From Frankia sp. QA3 (lineage in GTDB: Bacteria; Actinomycetota; Actinomycetes; Frankiales; Frankiaceae): a stretch of 64,000 bases of DNA. Within the stretch, counting starts at the first letter, position 1. Each line of letters begins with the position of its first letter. The position numbers and the translations under genes were made by a program. The notes under the pieces were generated by a model. That model was not told the DNA's origin. It worked only from the letters and a program-made list of their open reading frames with translations, and ran no database searches. Positions 51,817 through 60,766 of this stretch are shown piece by piece. Where the stretch lies: the NCBI RefSeq assembly GCF_000262465.1, contig NZ_CM001489.1, forward strand, positions 6,020,336 through 6,084,335, given 5' to 3'.

Positions 51817-51861
51817 CTTGTAATCGGGCGGTTAGGTTCAAGTCCCCTCTCCGGCTCCAGA
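51817..51861 (+). repeat. att repeat 3, diverged copy of tRNA-Thr 3' half
   Basis: CTTGTAATCGGGCGGTTAGG then TTCAAGTCCCCTCTCCGGCTCCAGA. Compared with copies 1 and 2 it lacks two G in the T arm and has a C-to-T change. It marks the right end of island 2. Confidence 0.85.
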
Positions 51862-52539
51862 AATATACCCCCTGACCTGTGACTTCGTAGGTCGTAGGTC
51901 GACGTGGGGCTGTCGGCCTTCATCGCCTTGATCGCTACCGGGCGGCCCCCGTCCTAGTGGGGCAAGCCTAACCGGGCATCACGAGCCGTCAGCACACCGA
52001 CGCCCACAAGACAGGACCGCAACGATCGGGCGCGGCACCCTGTCGGAAGCGCCGCCGGAAGCGCCGCCGGCGGCGGCCGTAGCGCCGGCATCTGCGCCCG
52101 GCGACCCCCCGCGCCGGCCTGGCGCGTTGCAGATTCCCAGCCTGCCAGCAGCGTTCAGCGGACTGGGCGCCATACCGGTCTTCACGGAACCGTTGTCACC
52201 AACACTCCTGAATACAGCTGAGAGTGGCAGTGCAGGCGAGCGGGGACGGGGGCTTAGTAATGTGCGCGAACCAGGTGCCACCGGCTGTGCGCCGACGCGG
52301 CCAGGAAGGCGGCAAACGGCGCCCGACAGGAGAGCCTTTATAGTCCGTGTTTCCGCTTTGATTCCCGAAGGGGGGACACGCGTCCGGGCCGCTGCGGGTC
52401 GTTGGGTGCCAGATGCCCTGGGCTGGGTGTATACATTCGAATTCGATGTCGGGTTGGCACTGTCCGAACCGGCTGGGGTAGCGTCCCCTCCGCAACTTCA
52501 GCGCGTTCGTAGAATGACTACTGAGAAGGGATCATAATA
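51862..52539. other. Gene-free interval after the islands
   Basis: About 680 bases without a supported gene, including a CCGCCGGAAGCGCCGCCGG short repeat near 52045-52075. It leads to the promoter of the CsbD-like gene. Confidence 0.45.
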
Positions 52540-52869
52540 ATGACCCAGCAGGAGCAGCAGCAGCAGCGCCAGCAGGTGGAGCAGCAGCTGCGCCAGAACT
52601 GGCGGCAGCTCCGTTACCGCATCCTTGACCAGTTCGGTCAGGTCAGTGCGGCGGATCTCGACGCCGCGACGGACATCGAGGACCTCGTCGCGCGGATTGC
52701 GGACAAGACGCACCACAGCGAGCGGTACGTCGAGAACCGCCTGCGGGAGCTGGTGGGCGTCGGCGGTGGCCAGGGCGGAGTGTCCGGCGAGCGTTTCGGC
52801 GGCGGTCAGCAGGGTGGCCAGGGCGGCCAGGGTGGCCAGCAGGGCCAGCCGTTCGGCTCCCAGCAGTAG
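52540..52869 (+). CDS. CsbD-like stress protein with Gly/Gln-rich tail
   Basis: 109 aa. Core ~17-70 reads LRQNWRQLRYRILDQFGQVS, ADLDAATDIEDLVARIADKT, ERYVENRLRELV, which follows the helical pattern of CsbD family proteins (NWKQxKGKxKEQWGxLTxxDL..). The N-terminus is a poly-Gln-rich arm. The tail (75-109) is GGQ/GGQGG repeats and disordered. Likely a small abundant stress protein. SD GAAGGGA 9 bases before the ATG. Confidence 0.6.
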   Translation: MTQQEQQQQRQQVEQQLRQNWRQLRYRILDQFGQVSAADLDAATDIEDLVARIADKTHHSERYVENRLRELVGVGGGQGGVSGERFGGGQQGGQGGQGGQQGQPFGSQQ

Positions 52870-52957
52870 CCTTTCGAGGTCAGGTCGGTCAGGCTTAGGC
52901 GCATCGTAAGTAAGCCGGTGCGCAGCCCAGCTTCCGTTCGCTACTCGGCGCGCGTTC

Positions 52958-53170
52958 TCAGCACGTCGCGCCGAGTAGCGACCGGAGCTCCAGAAGGTCG
53001 TCAATCAGCTTGACCGTGTCTGCGGTGCGGGGAAGCTGGCGTAGCTCTTCCAGCATTGCGTCGGTTTCCTCTATGGTGGGGATGTCGTCTATCGACGCTG
53101 CTATCTTGACGATATCGGCCTCGGGAACACCACCTGGCTGCATACCACAGAGTCGCACACGCGGATTCAC
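52958..53170 (-). CDS. Small hypothetical protein
   Basis: 70 aa, acidic, helical (VPEADIVKIAASIDDIPTIE, ETDAMLEELRQLP, TVKLIDDLLELRSLL). Not recognised. GTG 53170 or ATG 53143 may be the start. The lower GC (about 57%) is unlike neighbours. Confidence 0.5.
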   Translation of the reverse strand: MNPRVRLCGMQPGGVPEADIVKIAASIDDIPTIEETDAMLEELRQLPRTADTVKLIDDLLELRSLLGATC

Positions 53171-53264
53171 CCAAAATTAAAGCCAGGCTTCCTCCGCGTT
53201 AATTCCGGGGCTGGTCTGGGTGCGACGAGTGATGGTTTACACGTAGCGTCACCATCTGTGTCGG

Positions 53265-53468
53265 ATGTGGGAGCAGCTGGGGCTGCCGCGTCGGGTTGTC
53301 AGTCACCTCACGGGGACTGGCCGGATCGACACCTGCTGGTCGATGCCGCTGGACCGGCTACGCGACGAGGCACCGGCCGCGGTGCAGCTACTCGAACTGC
53401 GCGCCCTGCGCGGTAACGGGGCGTTCCACGGCGTGGGCGGTGGCCAGATATTGCCGGGCGGCACGTAG
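53265..53468 (+). pseudogene. NB-ARC/TPR protein remnant
   Basis: TGRIDTCWSMPLDRLRDEAP, AAVQLLELRAL resembles the helical segment after the NB-ARC domain of actinobacterial STAND proteins (..WSLSLDRL..PAAxxLLxLCAFLAP). No P-loop or TPR is left. Confidence 0.4.
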
Positions 53469-54600
53469 CCCGATGCCGTACCGCCGCGACACCCCGGTGG
53501 GCCCACGAGGGCGTCCCGGCCCTGGAGCGGCCTTCCCGCCGGTCGGAAAACAGCCAGCAGCATCAGCCAGCCGCACCTCGCCACCGCGATCCGCCCCGCC
53601 CACCGGCAGCTCGATGCCTCCAGACCGACCAACACACCGGTATCCACCTCCCCCTCCGCCAGGGACGTGCCGGATACCGGGACCGCCGCGGACACAGCCG
53701 TCGGAGTCGCCGCCGAACCAACCATCATGATCACCGGGCCAGGGGTGTCGTGGATCATCGGACACGGGCAGGCTCCCACCCACCACCGACACTTTCCCGA
53801 CCCCGCCCGAACCCGACCCCGCCCGAACCCGACCCCGCCCGAACCCAACCCCAGCCCTGGCGGTCGTGGTGTTCCGCGGAACCGGACCCCGGTGATCATA
53901 ATGTTCCGCGGAACCGGACCGGATCGACATCAGCCGCGATCATGATGTTCCGTGGGGCCGGGCACCGCGTCCGGACCGAGCCCCGGCCCGCGTCGACCCA
54001 CACTCAGACCCGACCCACACTCAGACCCGACCCACACCGTCGCCGCACCACGGCCATCGCCCTCCCAACCACCGCCCCGTCACCACCGCGTCGTCGTGGC
54101 CCACCACCCCAGACACCTGGCAGCCAGACACCACCGGCGCTCCTCGCCGACGCGGCGACAGCCACACCCCGGGACCGCACACCCACCCCCGTACAGCCAG
54201 CACGACCACACCCCAGACCCAGAGCCCAGCCACCACCAATCCACCCGACCCGGCGAATTAAAGGTCCGTAGCTCCGTAGCCGCTGGCGGCCGGGCCGATG
54301 ATCTGGGGGTGCCGGTGGAGTTCCTCTCGGATGAACAGGTAGCGGCGTACGGGCGCTTCGACGGCGTGCCGTCGCGAGGGAGCTCGCGCGGTTCTTCTTC
54401 TTCGGCGACTCTGATTCGGCGACTCTGATTCGACGACTCTGACCGGGAGCTGATCGGCCGCCGGCGGCCTGGAGGTCGACCTGGCCGCCTGCCAGGGCAG
54501 CGCCGGGCGTCCGCGCCCGGCGAGGATCGCAACAACACGTGGTACGAGATCGACGACCCGCATGAAGGCAGCGCCCCAGCACGACGGCCGTCATCTCGGA
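53469..54600. repeat. 1.1-kb gene-free stretch rich in short direct repeats
   Basis: Contains CCCGCCCGAACCCGACC repeated about four times (53800-53850); the palindromic unit TGTTCCGCGGAACCGGA at ~53868, 53900 and, degraded, 53945; ACTCAGACCCGACCCAC three times (53999-54040); and GACTCTGATTCG(G/A)C three times (54408-54440). No gene is supported on either strand. Confidence 0.6.
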
Positions 54601-54608
54601 GGACCCCC

Positions 54609-54935
54609 CGGCCGCCGACCAGATGGCGCCCCCGCGACGGTCTCAGGCGTGTTCGGTGAGCCAGTCCGGACGGCCCTCAGGCCCGCCGCTGTCTGACCGC
54701 GGTGACCGGCGGCTGCCAGCGGTGCTGTGGACAGCACGAAGAACACCGCCGCGACGGCTTCTGGATCCTTGACGTGGCTTGCCTGACCGAGTGCGGCGCG
54801 CTGTCGCAGCTCCTCGGTAGCGACGAGCAGGGACTTCCGGAACCAGGTCAGTCCGGCGTGCTCGTCCAGCAACATCCTGCGCAGGTAGGCCGAGACCGTA
54901 CGCTTGGGCGGCCCGCGACGGCGGTCGGTGGCGGC
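54609..54935 (-). pseudogene. C-terminal remnant of a TetR-family regulator
   Basis: The minus strand reads TVSAYLRRMLLDEHAGLTWF, RKSLLVATEELRQRAALGQ, VKDPEAVAAVFFVLSTAPLA, the ligand-binding helices of TetR regulators. The DNA-binding N-terminus is absent and the C-terminus shifts frame. Confidence 0.6.
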
Positions 54936-54980
54936 GGTCGGCGGCGGGCCAACCGCCGACGACGGATCGAGGAGAATCGC

Positions 54981-55766
54981 ATGGGTGTGTTAGACGGCAA
55001 GGTTGCCATCGTGACCGGTGCCGGACGGGGTATTGGCCGAGCGATCGCGGAGGAGTTCGCGCTGGAAGGAGCTCGCGTCGCCGTCGCCTCCCGGACCGCC
55101 AGTACCGTCAGCGAGGTGGTCGGCGGAATCCGCTCCCGAGGCGGCGACGCGTTGGGCGTCACCTGCGACGTCGGCGTGGCGCAGAACATCCGCGAGATGG
55201 TCGACCGCACAGTGGCCGAGTACGGCGGCGTGGACATCCTCGTCAACAACGCGCAGAGTTTCGGCACCCGCGACCAGCCGCGTGCATCCAGCAAACCGAC
55301 GAATCTGGAGGACGTTGACGAAGCTGAGTGGGACTGGAACTTCGAGACGGGCGTCAAGGCGACGCTCAGGGCCATGCAGGCCGTTTTTCCGTACATGAAG
55401 GCCGCGGGCGGCGGACGGATCCTGAACTTCGGGTCCCGCCGCGGCATCATGTGTAACGCCGAGTCTGCCTCCTACAACTGCAACAAGGAGGCGATCCGCG
55501 CGCTGAGCCGGACCGCGTCCAACGGCTGGGGGCAGCACGGGATCACGGTGAACGTCCTCAACCCGGTCATCCTTACCGACGCCGCCGAAGGTGTCTTCGC
55601 CGATCACCCCGGCGCGCGAGAGGCGGCCGAGGCTCAGATCCCGCTGCGGCGGTGGGGGGTTCCCCGAGACTGTGCGCGTGTGGCGGTGTTCCTCGCCGGG
55701 CCCGACGCGAGCTACCTCACGGGGATGACGTTCATGGTCGAGGGCGGCCTGACGACGCTTCCTTAG
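54981..55766 (+). CDS. Short-chain dehydrogenase/reductase
   Basis: 261 aa, intact classical SDR. NAD(P) motif TGAGRGIG (12-19), SRT for cofactor choice at the end of strand 2, NNA active-site strand, catalytic Ser in FGSRRG, Tyr165 and Lys169 (SYNCNK), and a C-terminal GMTFMVEGG. Oxidoreductase of a small alcohol, ketone or acyl substrate; not assignable further. ATG at 54981 has GAGGAG 7 bases upstream; an upstream extension overlaps the TetR remnant. Confidence 0.92.
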   Translation: MGVLDGKVAIVTGAGRGIGRAIAEEFALEGARVAVASRTASTVSEVVGGIRSRGGDALGVTCDVGVAQNIREMVDRTVAEYGGVDILVNNAQSFGTRDQPRASSKPTNLEDVDEAEWDWNFETGVKATLRAMQAVFPYMKAAGGGRILNFGSRRGIMCNAESASYNCNKEAIRALSRTASNGWGQHGITVNVLNPVILTDAAEGVFADHPGAREAAEAQIPLRRWGVPRDCARVAVFLAGPDASYLTGMTFMVEGGLTTLP

Positions 55767-56049
55767 TGTCCTGACTTGGCGGCGCTTGTGACCCGGCGGC
55801 AGCAGCAGCCGCCCTCTCCGACCGCATCGCCGGGGCCGACCAATGCCCTTTGAATCTGATCGTGGCCGCGTGCAGGGTGACCGCATCACCTGCAGAGGTC
55901 CACTCGGCCGTCCGATCCAGACAGGCCCGCGCCTCCACTGGCCGGTGGCGATCTGCGGCCTGCCGGCGAGCTCGGACCACTGCGCCCCGATCTCCGCCAG
56001 CGGCCCCCGCACTCCGCGCGGCGTCGAGGCGTGGCGACGTCGGTCGGAC
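55767..56049. other. Interval without a gene
   Basis: 280 bases. The missing N-terminus of the sigma factor is not found in any frame here. Confidence 0.4.
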
Positions 56050-56468
56050 GTGGTTGCCCCGTCCGGTTCGCTGCTGCCGTGGATGCTGGGTGTGGCCACG
56101 AACGTCGTCCGAAACCAGACTCGGGCGGCCCGCCGCTATGACGCCGCGCTGCATCGGCTTCAGCCACCCGATGTGCAGCCCGATCCCGCCGACGATGTCG
56201 CCGCTCGGCTCGACGACGAGCGGCGGTGCCAGAAGGTCCTGAGCGACCTCGCGGGACTGAAGCGGGGGAACGCGACGTCGTCGCTCTGGTGGTGATGGCC
56301 AACCTCAGCTATGAGGAGACCGCGCTTGCGCTGGATATACCCGTCGGGACCGTACGGCCACGGCTCGCGGGCCCGGGCTCGCCTGGCAAAAACCCATGGC
56401 GAGGTGAAAGCATTTCAACCGAAAAGACGAATTCGGGCGGCAGGTAGCTCCGGAGAGAGGACGTGATG
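56050..56468 (+). pseudogene. ECF sigma factor remnant, two single-base deletions
   Basis: Pieces in three frames: LLPWMLGVATNVVRNQTRAA and DPADDVAARLDDERRCQKVL (region 2/linker), then ERDVVALVVMANLSYEETAL, ALDIPVGTVRPRL (region 4 helix-turn-helix), then ARLAKTHGEVKAF and a TGA overlapping the next ATG. Missing bases at AAGCGGGGGAACG and CTCGCGGGCCC account for the two shifts. The region 2 N-terminus (about 60 residues) is also absent. Confidence 0.8.
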
Positions 56469-57013
56469 AAGATGTCTGACTTTGATTTTCTTGAGCTCCG
56501 CCGGAACAAGCCGTTCCCCCGGAACGGTGGGAGCGGCGCCGCCAGCTCCTCAACAGCTATGTGACTGGTTCGTCCGAGCCCGACCGGACTCGTCGGATCG
56601 GAGCGCGGCGGCTGGTGATTATCGGAGCCGTCGCGGTCGTGGTGACGGGAGGGGGAACCGCGGCTGCTTTCGCGGCCTTCGCCCCGGCGACGGTTACCGA
56701 CCAGATCCGCTGCTACTCCAGGGCGTCTCTGGACGGCGGGGACGACAACCTCTTCGGCACCTCCGCGGCCCAGGCGACAGCGGCCGACGGCAGCAAGACC
56801 GTGATTCCGGCAGCCGAGGTCTGCTCCACGCTGTGGCGCTACGGGTTGCTCGCCCCCGACTCCAGAGGCGCGGTCCACGTTCCCTCCGACGCCGAGCCCA
56901 CCCGTTCCGCGCCACCGTTGGTGGCCTGCGCCCTGCGCAACGGGATAGCGGCAGTCTTTCCTGGCGACGACAACACCTGCACGGCCCTGTGCCTACCGCG
57001 ACTTGCCGAGTGA
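56466..57013 (+). pseudogene. Membrane anti-sigma-like protein with one frameshift
   Basis: ATG 56466 (GGAGAGAGG upstream) starts KMSDFDFLELRRNKPFP, then one missing C in CCGTTCCCCCGGAACGG moves the rest to a second frame: RWERRRQLLNSYVTGSSEPD, membrane helix LVIIGAVAVVVTGGGTAAAF, then an outside domain with paired cysteines (QIRCYSRASL, AAEVCSTLWRYGLL, VACALRNGIAAVF, CTALCLP). Its start overlaps the sigma-factor stop (TGATG), the normal sigma/anti-sigma arrangement. From GTG 56561 a 150-residue product would still include the membrane part. Confidence 0.7.
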
Positions 57014-57302
57014 AAGCGACGGCGGAGTCCGGGGCGATCAGCCGCCGGTAGTGGTGAAGGAAGACCTCCGCTGGTGACAGCCGCCACAGACGCGGGCGTA
57101 ACGGGACCGAGCGCAGGGCGCTCCGGTCCGTTCAGCGGACCATTCACTGTCCGACGACTGCTGGCCCGTGCGACACTCCCGATTCGGAAGGGACGCACCT
57201 ATTCGATCTTCGTCTCCGGTCGAATTCCAATGAACTCAGGTTCATCGACAGGTTCCAATGAGGTCGGGCCTCGGACGATGTACGAGTCAGGAGTGGCGGT
57301 AA
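57014..57302. other. Intergenic region
   Basis: 290 bases, no gene; promoter region of the secreted Cys-rich protein. Confidence 0.4.
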
Positions 57303-57899
57303 ATGCTTGTGGATGATCCTTCAAATGGTATGCCGCGGCGGGCTGTTCTGGCGGCCGGCCTGGGCGCGGCAGCTGTTGCCGCGACCGCGATGTTGGCAAC
57401 ACCGGCTGCAGCGACCTTGACTCCCATTGGAACTGAAAAGGGCTGGCGGTTCTGCAACAAATGCTACGGTTTGGTTCGAGTCGCAACCCCGTATGTTGTC
57501 AACAGATGTCCAGCCGGTGGACAGCACTTGATTCGAGGCTGGATCTTCGCGTTGAATAACACCCCAAGCACGGTTTACCATGCGGCCGAGACTCCGGATA
57601 CGCAGAGTTGCTGGATTCAGTGTGACTATTGCGCGGTCCTGTATTATGGGGACTTTCCCGGGAAGTGTGCTGGGCGCCGGGGTTCAACTCATTGGGGAAG
57701 ATTTCCTCAGAAACTGGTGCCGCACGACCGCGACCCGCAGCCCGCCCGTTCCCAGTCGGCGTGGCGATTCTGTTTCAAGTGCAGCTCGATGTACTTCGAC
57801 GGATACCAGCCCAGACGAGGCGTTTGCCCGGGAAACCCGGGCTGGGGGCATGCTGCGGCCGGCTACATTTTCCAGATCCCGGTGTATTTGTATAGTTGA
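57303..57899 (+). CDS. Secreted Cys-rich protein with repeated WRFCxKC units
   Basis: 198 aa. N-terminal twin-arginine-like signal (PRRAVLAAGLGAAAVAATAM, AXA site ~37). The exported part has three similar units of ~50 residues: GWRFCNKCYGLVRV..RCPAGGQH, CWIQCDYCAVLYYGDFPGKC and AWRFCFKCSSMYFDG..VCPGNPGWGH. Each has CxxC plus a further Cys and His, a likely small metal or disulfide knot. The repeat type is common in actinobacterial exoproteins; function unknown. Lower GC than neighbours. Confidence 0.75.
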   Translation: MLVDDPSNGMPRRAVLAAGLGAAAVAATAMLATPAAATLTPIGTEKGWRFCNKCYGLVRVATPYVVNRCPAGGQHLIRGWIFALNNTPSTVYHAAETPDTQSCWIQCDYCAVLYYGDFPGKCAGRRGSTHWGRFPQKLVPHDRDPQPARSQSAWRFCFKCSSMYFDGYQPRRGVCPGNPGWGHAAAGYIFQIPVYLYS

Positions 57900-57918
57900 C
57901 ATCGGCGGCGTGGTGCGG

Positions 57919-58650
57919 TCAGCTCCGGGTGACTACGGTGTGGTCGTCGATGAAGCCCATCATGGCGGCGAGCGTGGTTCGGGCGTGGGTGTTGTCGGCG
58001 CTCGGCTCCACGGCGTGGACGTGGGCGCCGTTGAAGACGTAGATGTCGCCGGTGTTGACCTCGATGAACTTCGTCTCGTGGCCGTCGAGGGAGGCCAGGG
58101 GATAGGGCGATCCGGTGATCGAAAGGCCCAGCCGGCTCTTGCTCTCGGCGTCGGGCTGAATGTTCCAGTAGGCGAGGCGGCCGGCCATGCCGTTCTCCAG
58201 GCAGATGTTCAGCGCCACCACGGACCGTCCGACTACGCCGCGGCGTTCGAAGTCGGCCATCTGCGGATCGGCGCACTGCGAGTCGTCGTCGTGCGGGTTC
58301 AAGGCGAAGTCACCGCCGCCGGGCCAGGAACGGAGCAGAGCCCGGCTGGCGACGCGGCCGTCCTGCTCGGCCGGACGGACGATGGCGCCCTCCTTCGCCA
58401 GTGCGTCGGAGAGCCCCGCGTAGAAGACCTTCATCGGATCGCCCTCGATGTCGAGCAGTTCGTCGAGGATCGAATTCACCTGTTCGGACTCGTCCAGGTA
58501 CTGGGCGGCCGCCTTGTGCCAGGTGTAGGCACCGAGGTAGTAGCCGGGCGCCTCGGCGCCGCGGGTCAGCCGGTGCGGGCTGTTCCAGAACCGGGCGGAG
58601 ATCTCCGCACATCTCGACCGGGACGACCCCCCGGAAAACCACACCCGCAA
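57919..58650 (-). CDS. Probable 2-oxoglutarate/Fe(II)-type oxygenase
   Basis: Up to 243 aa. C-terminal half has the jelly-roll pattern with HDD (His-x-Asp in NPHDDDSQC), FIEVNTGDIYVFNGAHVHAVE (distal His), and HARTTLAAMMGFI (2OG-binding Arg). N-terminal half ARFWNSPHRLTRGAEAPGYY is helical. The substrate is unknown. The start is unclear: frame begins with TTG/GTG codons within the neighbouring phosphotransferase frame, and no ribosome site is seen. The possibility that the two were one fused gene before a frameshift is discussed in the findings. Confidence 0.6.
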   Translation of the reverse strand: MRVWFSGGSSRSRCAEISARFWNSPHRLTRGAEAPGYYLGAYTWHKAAAQYLDESEQVNSILDELLDIEGDPMKVFYAGLSDALAKEGAIVRPAEQDGRVASRALLRSWPGGGDFALNPHDDDSQCADPQMADFERRGVVGRSVVALNICLENGMAGRLAYWNIQPDAESKSRLGLSITGSPYPLASLDGHETKFIEVNTGDIYVFNGAHVHAVEPSADNTHARTTLAAMMGFIDDHTVVTRS

Positions 58651-59626
58651 CGCGACCGTGGAGCACCCGGAAGTGGCGCGCCACCGAATCGACGAAACCG
58701 AACAGCTCGGTGTGCATGGTGCTTCTGTCGGGACCCGGAAATGTGATGTTGAAGAGCCGGTAACGGTGGTAGGCGAGGATCAGCGCCGCCTCGGTGATTC
58801 TCGCCGGCAGTGCGGACATGGACGGCTCGTCGAGAGGGCTGATCTGCTCGTAGCCCGCGAGAAGGGCTTCCATGCGGGCCGGTGCCAGCAGGCCGCCGCC
58901 ATCCTGGGCGAGTCCGACGATCGCTATGCCGAGGTCGAGAAGCGGGTCGTCCCTGGAGATGGTCTCCCAGTCCAGCGCGGAGAGACTGCCGTCATCGCGC
59001 ACGATGAGATTGTCGGCGAAGAAATCGCCGTGAATGACTGTCGGGGTGGCCCGGCGGCGGCCCACGGGGTCGCGCACGCGCCCCAGCCGGTCGGTGAGCC
59101 AGGCCGCGAACTCCCGGTCGGGGAAGCGGGCCAGCTCTGCCTCGTCCCGGGTGGAGAGGCGGCGGGTGCCGGCGGGCACCGTCAACAGGCCGGGGGAGTG
59201 CACGGGGAGTGCGTGAATACCGGCAAGAAGTCTTCCGGCGGTAGGAAGGCGAAGGCGCGGCAGCGGGTCGCGTACCGTCCCCACGATCCACCTCTTCAGG
59301 ATCCCGGGGCGACCGTCCAGGGCGATGGAAAGCTGGCCGTCGAGGCTCGGGACGATTTCCGGCGCCGGAATCCCCAGGCGGAACACGTCCTGCATGTTGG
59401 CGGCGAGCCGGGCTGCGCCTGGCCCGTCATGGCTGTCAAGAATGGTGAGCACGAAATCGCCGTCCACGCAGGCCAGTCGGAAACTGGAGTTCACCGCGCC
59501 GCCGGCCAGCGGTATGAGCCGCGGTTCAGGTAGGCCGTAGTGCCTCGCGACGGCAGCTAGGTCGATCTGGTCGACCGTCGTGTAGGTGGCCAACAGGCCG
59601 CTCCCCTCAGCCTGCCCTGGCTTCAT
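58310..59626 (-). CDS. Phosphotransferase of the APH/homoserine-kinase-II type
   Basis: 438 aa as read from ATG 59626. Kinase-like fold in residues ~1-320: IPLAGGAVNSSFRLACVDGD, FVLTILDSHDGP, VIHGDFFADNLIV (catalytic Asp), LSALDWETI (Mg2+ Asp), DLGIAIVG. The last ~115 residues (after FRVLHGRVAGVVFRG) are Arg/Gly/Pro-rich and lie over the oxygenase gene in another frame. They look like unselected sequence, so the stop has probably been lost by a small indel near 58620-58640. The small-molecule substrate is unknown. Confidence 0.7.
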   Translation of the reverse strand: MKPGQAEGSGLLATYTTVDQIDLAAVARHYGLPEPRLIPLAGGAVNSSFRLACVDGDFVLTILDSHDGPGAARLAANMQDVFRLGIPAPEIVPSLDGQLSIALDGRPGILKRWIVGTVRDPLPRLRLPTAGRLLAGIHALPVHSPGLLTVPAGTRRLSTRDEAELARFPDREFAAWLTDRLGRVRDPVGRRRATPTVIHGDFFADNLIVRDDGSLSALDWETISRDDPLLDLGIAIVGLAQDGGGLLAPARMEALLAGYEQISPLDEPSMSALPARITEAALILAYHRYRLFNITFPGPDRSTMHTELFGFVDSVARHFRVLHGRVAGVVFRGVVPVEMCGDLRPVLEQPAPADPRRRGARLLPRCLHLAQGGRPVPGRVRTGEFDPRRTARHRGRSDEGLLRGALRRTGEGGRHRPSGRAGRPRRQPGSAPFLARRR

Positions 59627-59817
59627 GATGTCGGTCGCCAGTGACGGCAGGCGGTCGTGGGTGGACGGTTTCTGTACCGCCCATCCACTCTGCCACAGGC
59701 AGACGACACCAAGGTTCACCTTCCGCCAGATAGATGAATGGCGACAGATAGGCGAACTTGGCACCCCGGACGCACGCGTGGGGTGTGGCTCCTACACCGG
59801 TCGATCGGCGGCGGAGG
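59627..59817. other. Intergenic region
   Basis: 190 bases, no gene; promoter region of the phosphotransferase. Confidence 0.35.
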
Positions 59818-60585
59818 TCAGAAGCCGGGAAACGCCGCGCGGAGTGTGTCGACATCGACGCCGTCGGCCTCGAGGGACGGCGTGTGGGCGGGGTCGAGAC
59901 GGCCGTAGACCAGCCGAAGGAACGCCTCGGCCGGCAACCGAAGCCGGGCGGGCCGCGCCTCGCCGTCCCAGGGCCCCAGGTTCACGGCGTCGCCGAGGTC
60001 GAGGGAGATCTCGCGGTCCGGAGCGGTGGTGGTGACGTGGATCCGGGCGGGGCTGGTGGGCTTCCCGGCGAAGCCGGCGATCATGCCGAGACCGTCGATG
60101 AGCTGATCGACGGCGACCTCGTCCACGGTGGCGGTGGGGTCGAGCATGACCGCGACGTCCCAGGTGTGCACGGCGTGCTCGCTCAACCGGAGTCGGACCA
60201 CCCCGGCGGCGTCGAGGCTCATCGGCCCGAGCGCGACCCGCAGGCCCGCGAGCTGGGTGTCGTCGAGGGCCTCGTACGCCTGGACCAGCGCCAGGTCCGC
60301 GGGCAGCGCGTCGGCGGCCTGCGCATCCGGGGTCTTGGCGTTCCAGGTGTCCCAGACGGCGACGAAACGGTCCTGGCCGGGAGGGTCCTGCCCGGCGACG
60401 GCGGCGTCGAGGACGAGCCGGCTGATCTCGGCGCCGGACCCGATGTGGGACAGCACCTGGGCGATGGTCCACTCGGCGGCGTAGGACGGCCCGCGCACCG
60501 CCTGGGCATCGAGCGGCTCGACGAGGGCACGTAGCCGCTCGTGCGAGCGGCGCAGGCTGGCGATGGCGGTGCGGGCGTCGGTCAA
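59818..60585 (-). CDS. Mycothiol-dependent maleylpyruvate isomerase family protein
   Basis: 255 aa. DinB-like helical bundle (1-150) with metal ligands in LSHIGSGAE and LRLSEHAVHTWD, followed by the small C-terminal domain (HVTTTAPDREISLDLGD). Family members are mycothiol-dependent isomerases or S-transferases typical of actinobacteria. TTG at 60585 with GGAG 8 bases upstream is the likely start. Confidence 0.87.
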   Translation of the reverse strand: MTDARTAIASLRRSHERLRALVEPLDAQAVRGPSYAAEWTIAQVLSHIGSGAEISRLVLDAAVAGQDPPGQDRFVAVWDTWNAKTPDAQAADALPADLALVQAYEALDDTQLAGLRVALGPMSLDAAGVVRLRLSEHAVHTWDVAVMLDPTATVDEVAVDQLIDGLGMIAGFAGKPTSPARIHVTTTAPDREISLDLGDAVNLGPWDGEARPARLRLPAEAFLRLVYGRLDPAHTPSLEADGVDVDTLRAAFPGF

Positions 60586-60766
60586 GGGGATGACTCCTTC
60601 ATTCAGCCGGGGGCCTCGGCGGCGGGGCCGGCAAAGCCGGCCGTGACGGCCGCCCGCAGAGGTGTCCCCATCGTTCCAGATGCGAAGGGAGGTCCGCCGG
60701 GAAGACGTGCTCGGCCGCCCGGCGCGGGGCGCGACCCGCGTCAGGCGGCCGAGGTGGGTGCGAGCG

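Larger units (their letters stand above)
44424..51861. mobile_element. Genomic island 2 (tandem to island 1)
   Basis: About 7.4 kb between att copies 2 and 3. Contents: alpha/beta hydrolase, transposase fragments, a small unknown protein, a PF04672-type methyltransferase and a WD40 kinase. Both ends are homologous to those of island 1, showing that the two belong to one element family. No integrase gene. Confidence 0.7.

Noticed and set aside
55843..56049. Missing N-terminus of the ECF sigma factor in the upstream open frame
   Set aside because: No region 2 motif is found in any frame here; the text is unrelated.
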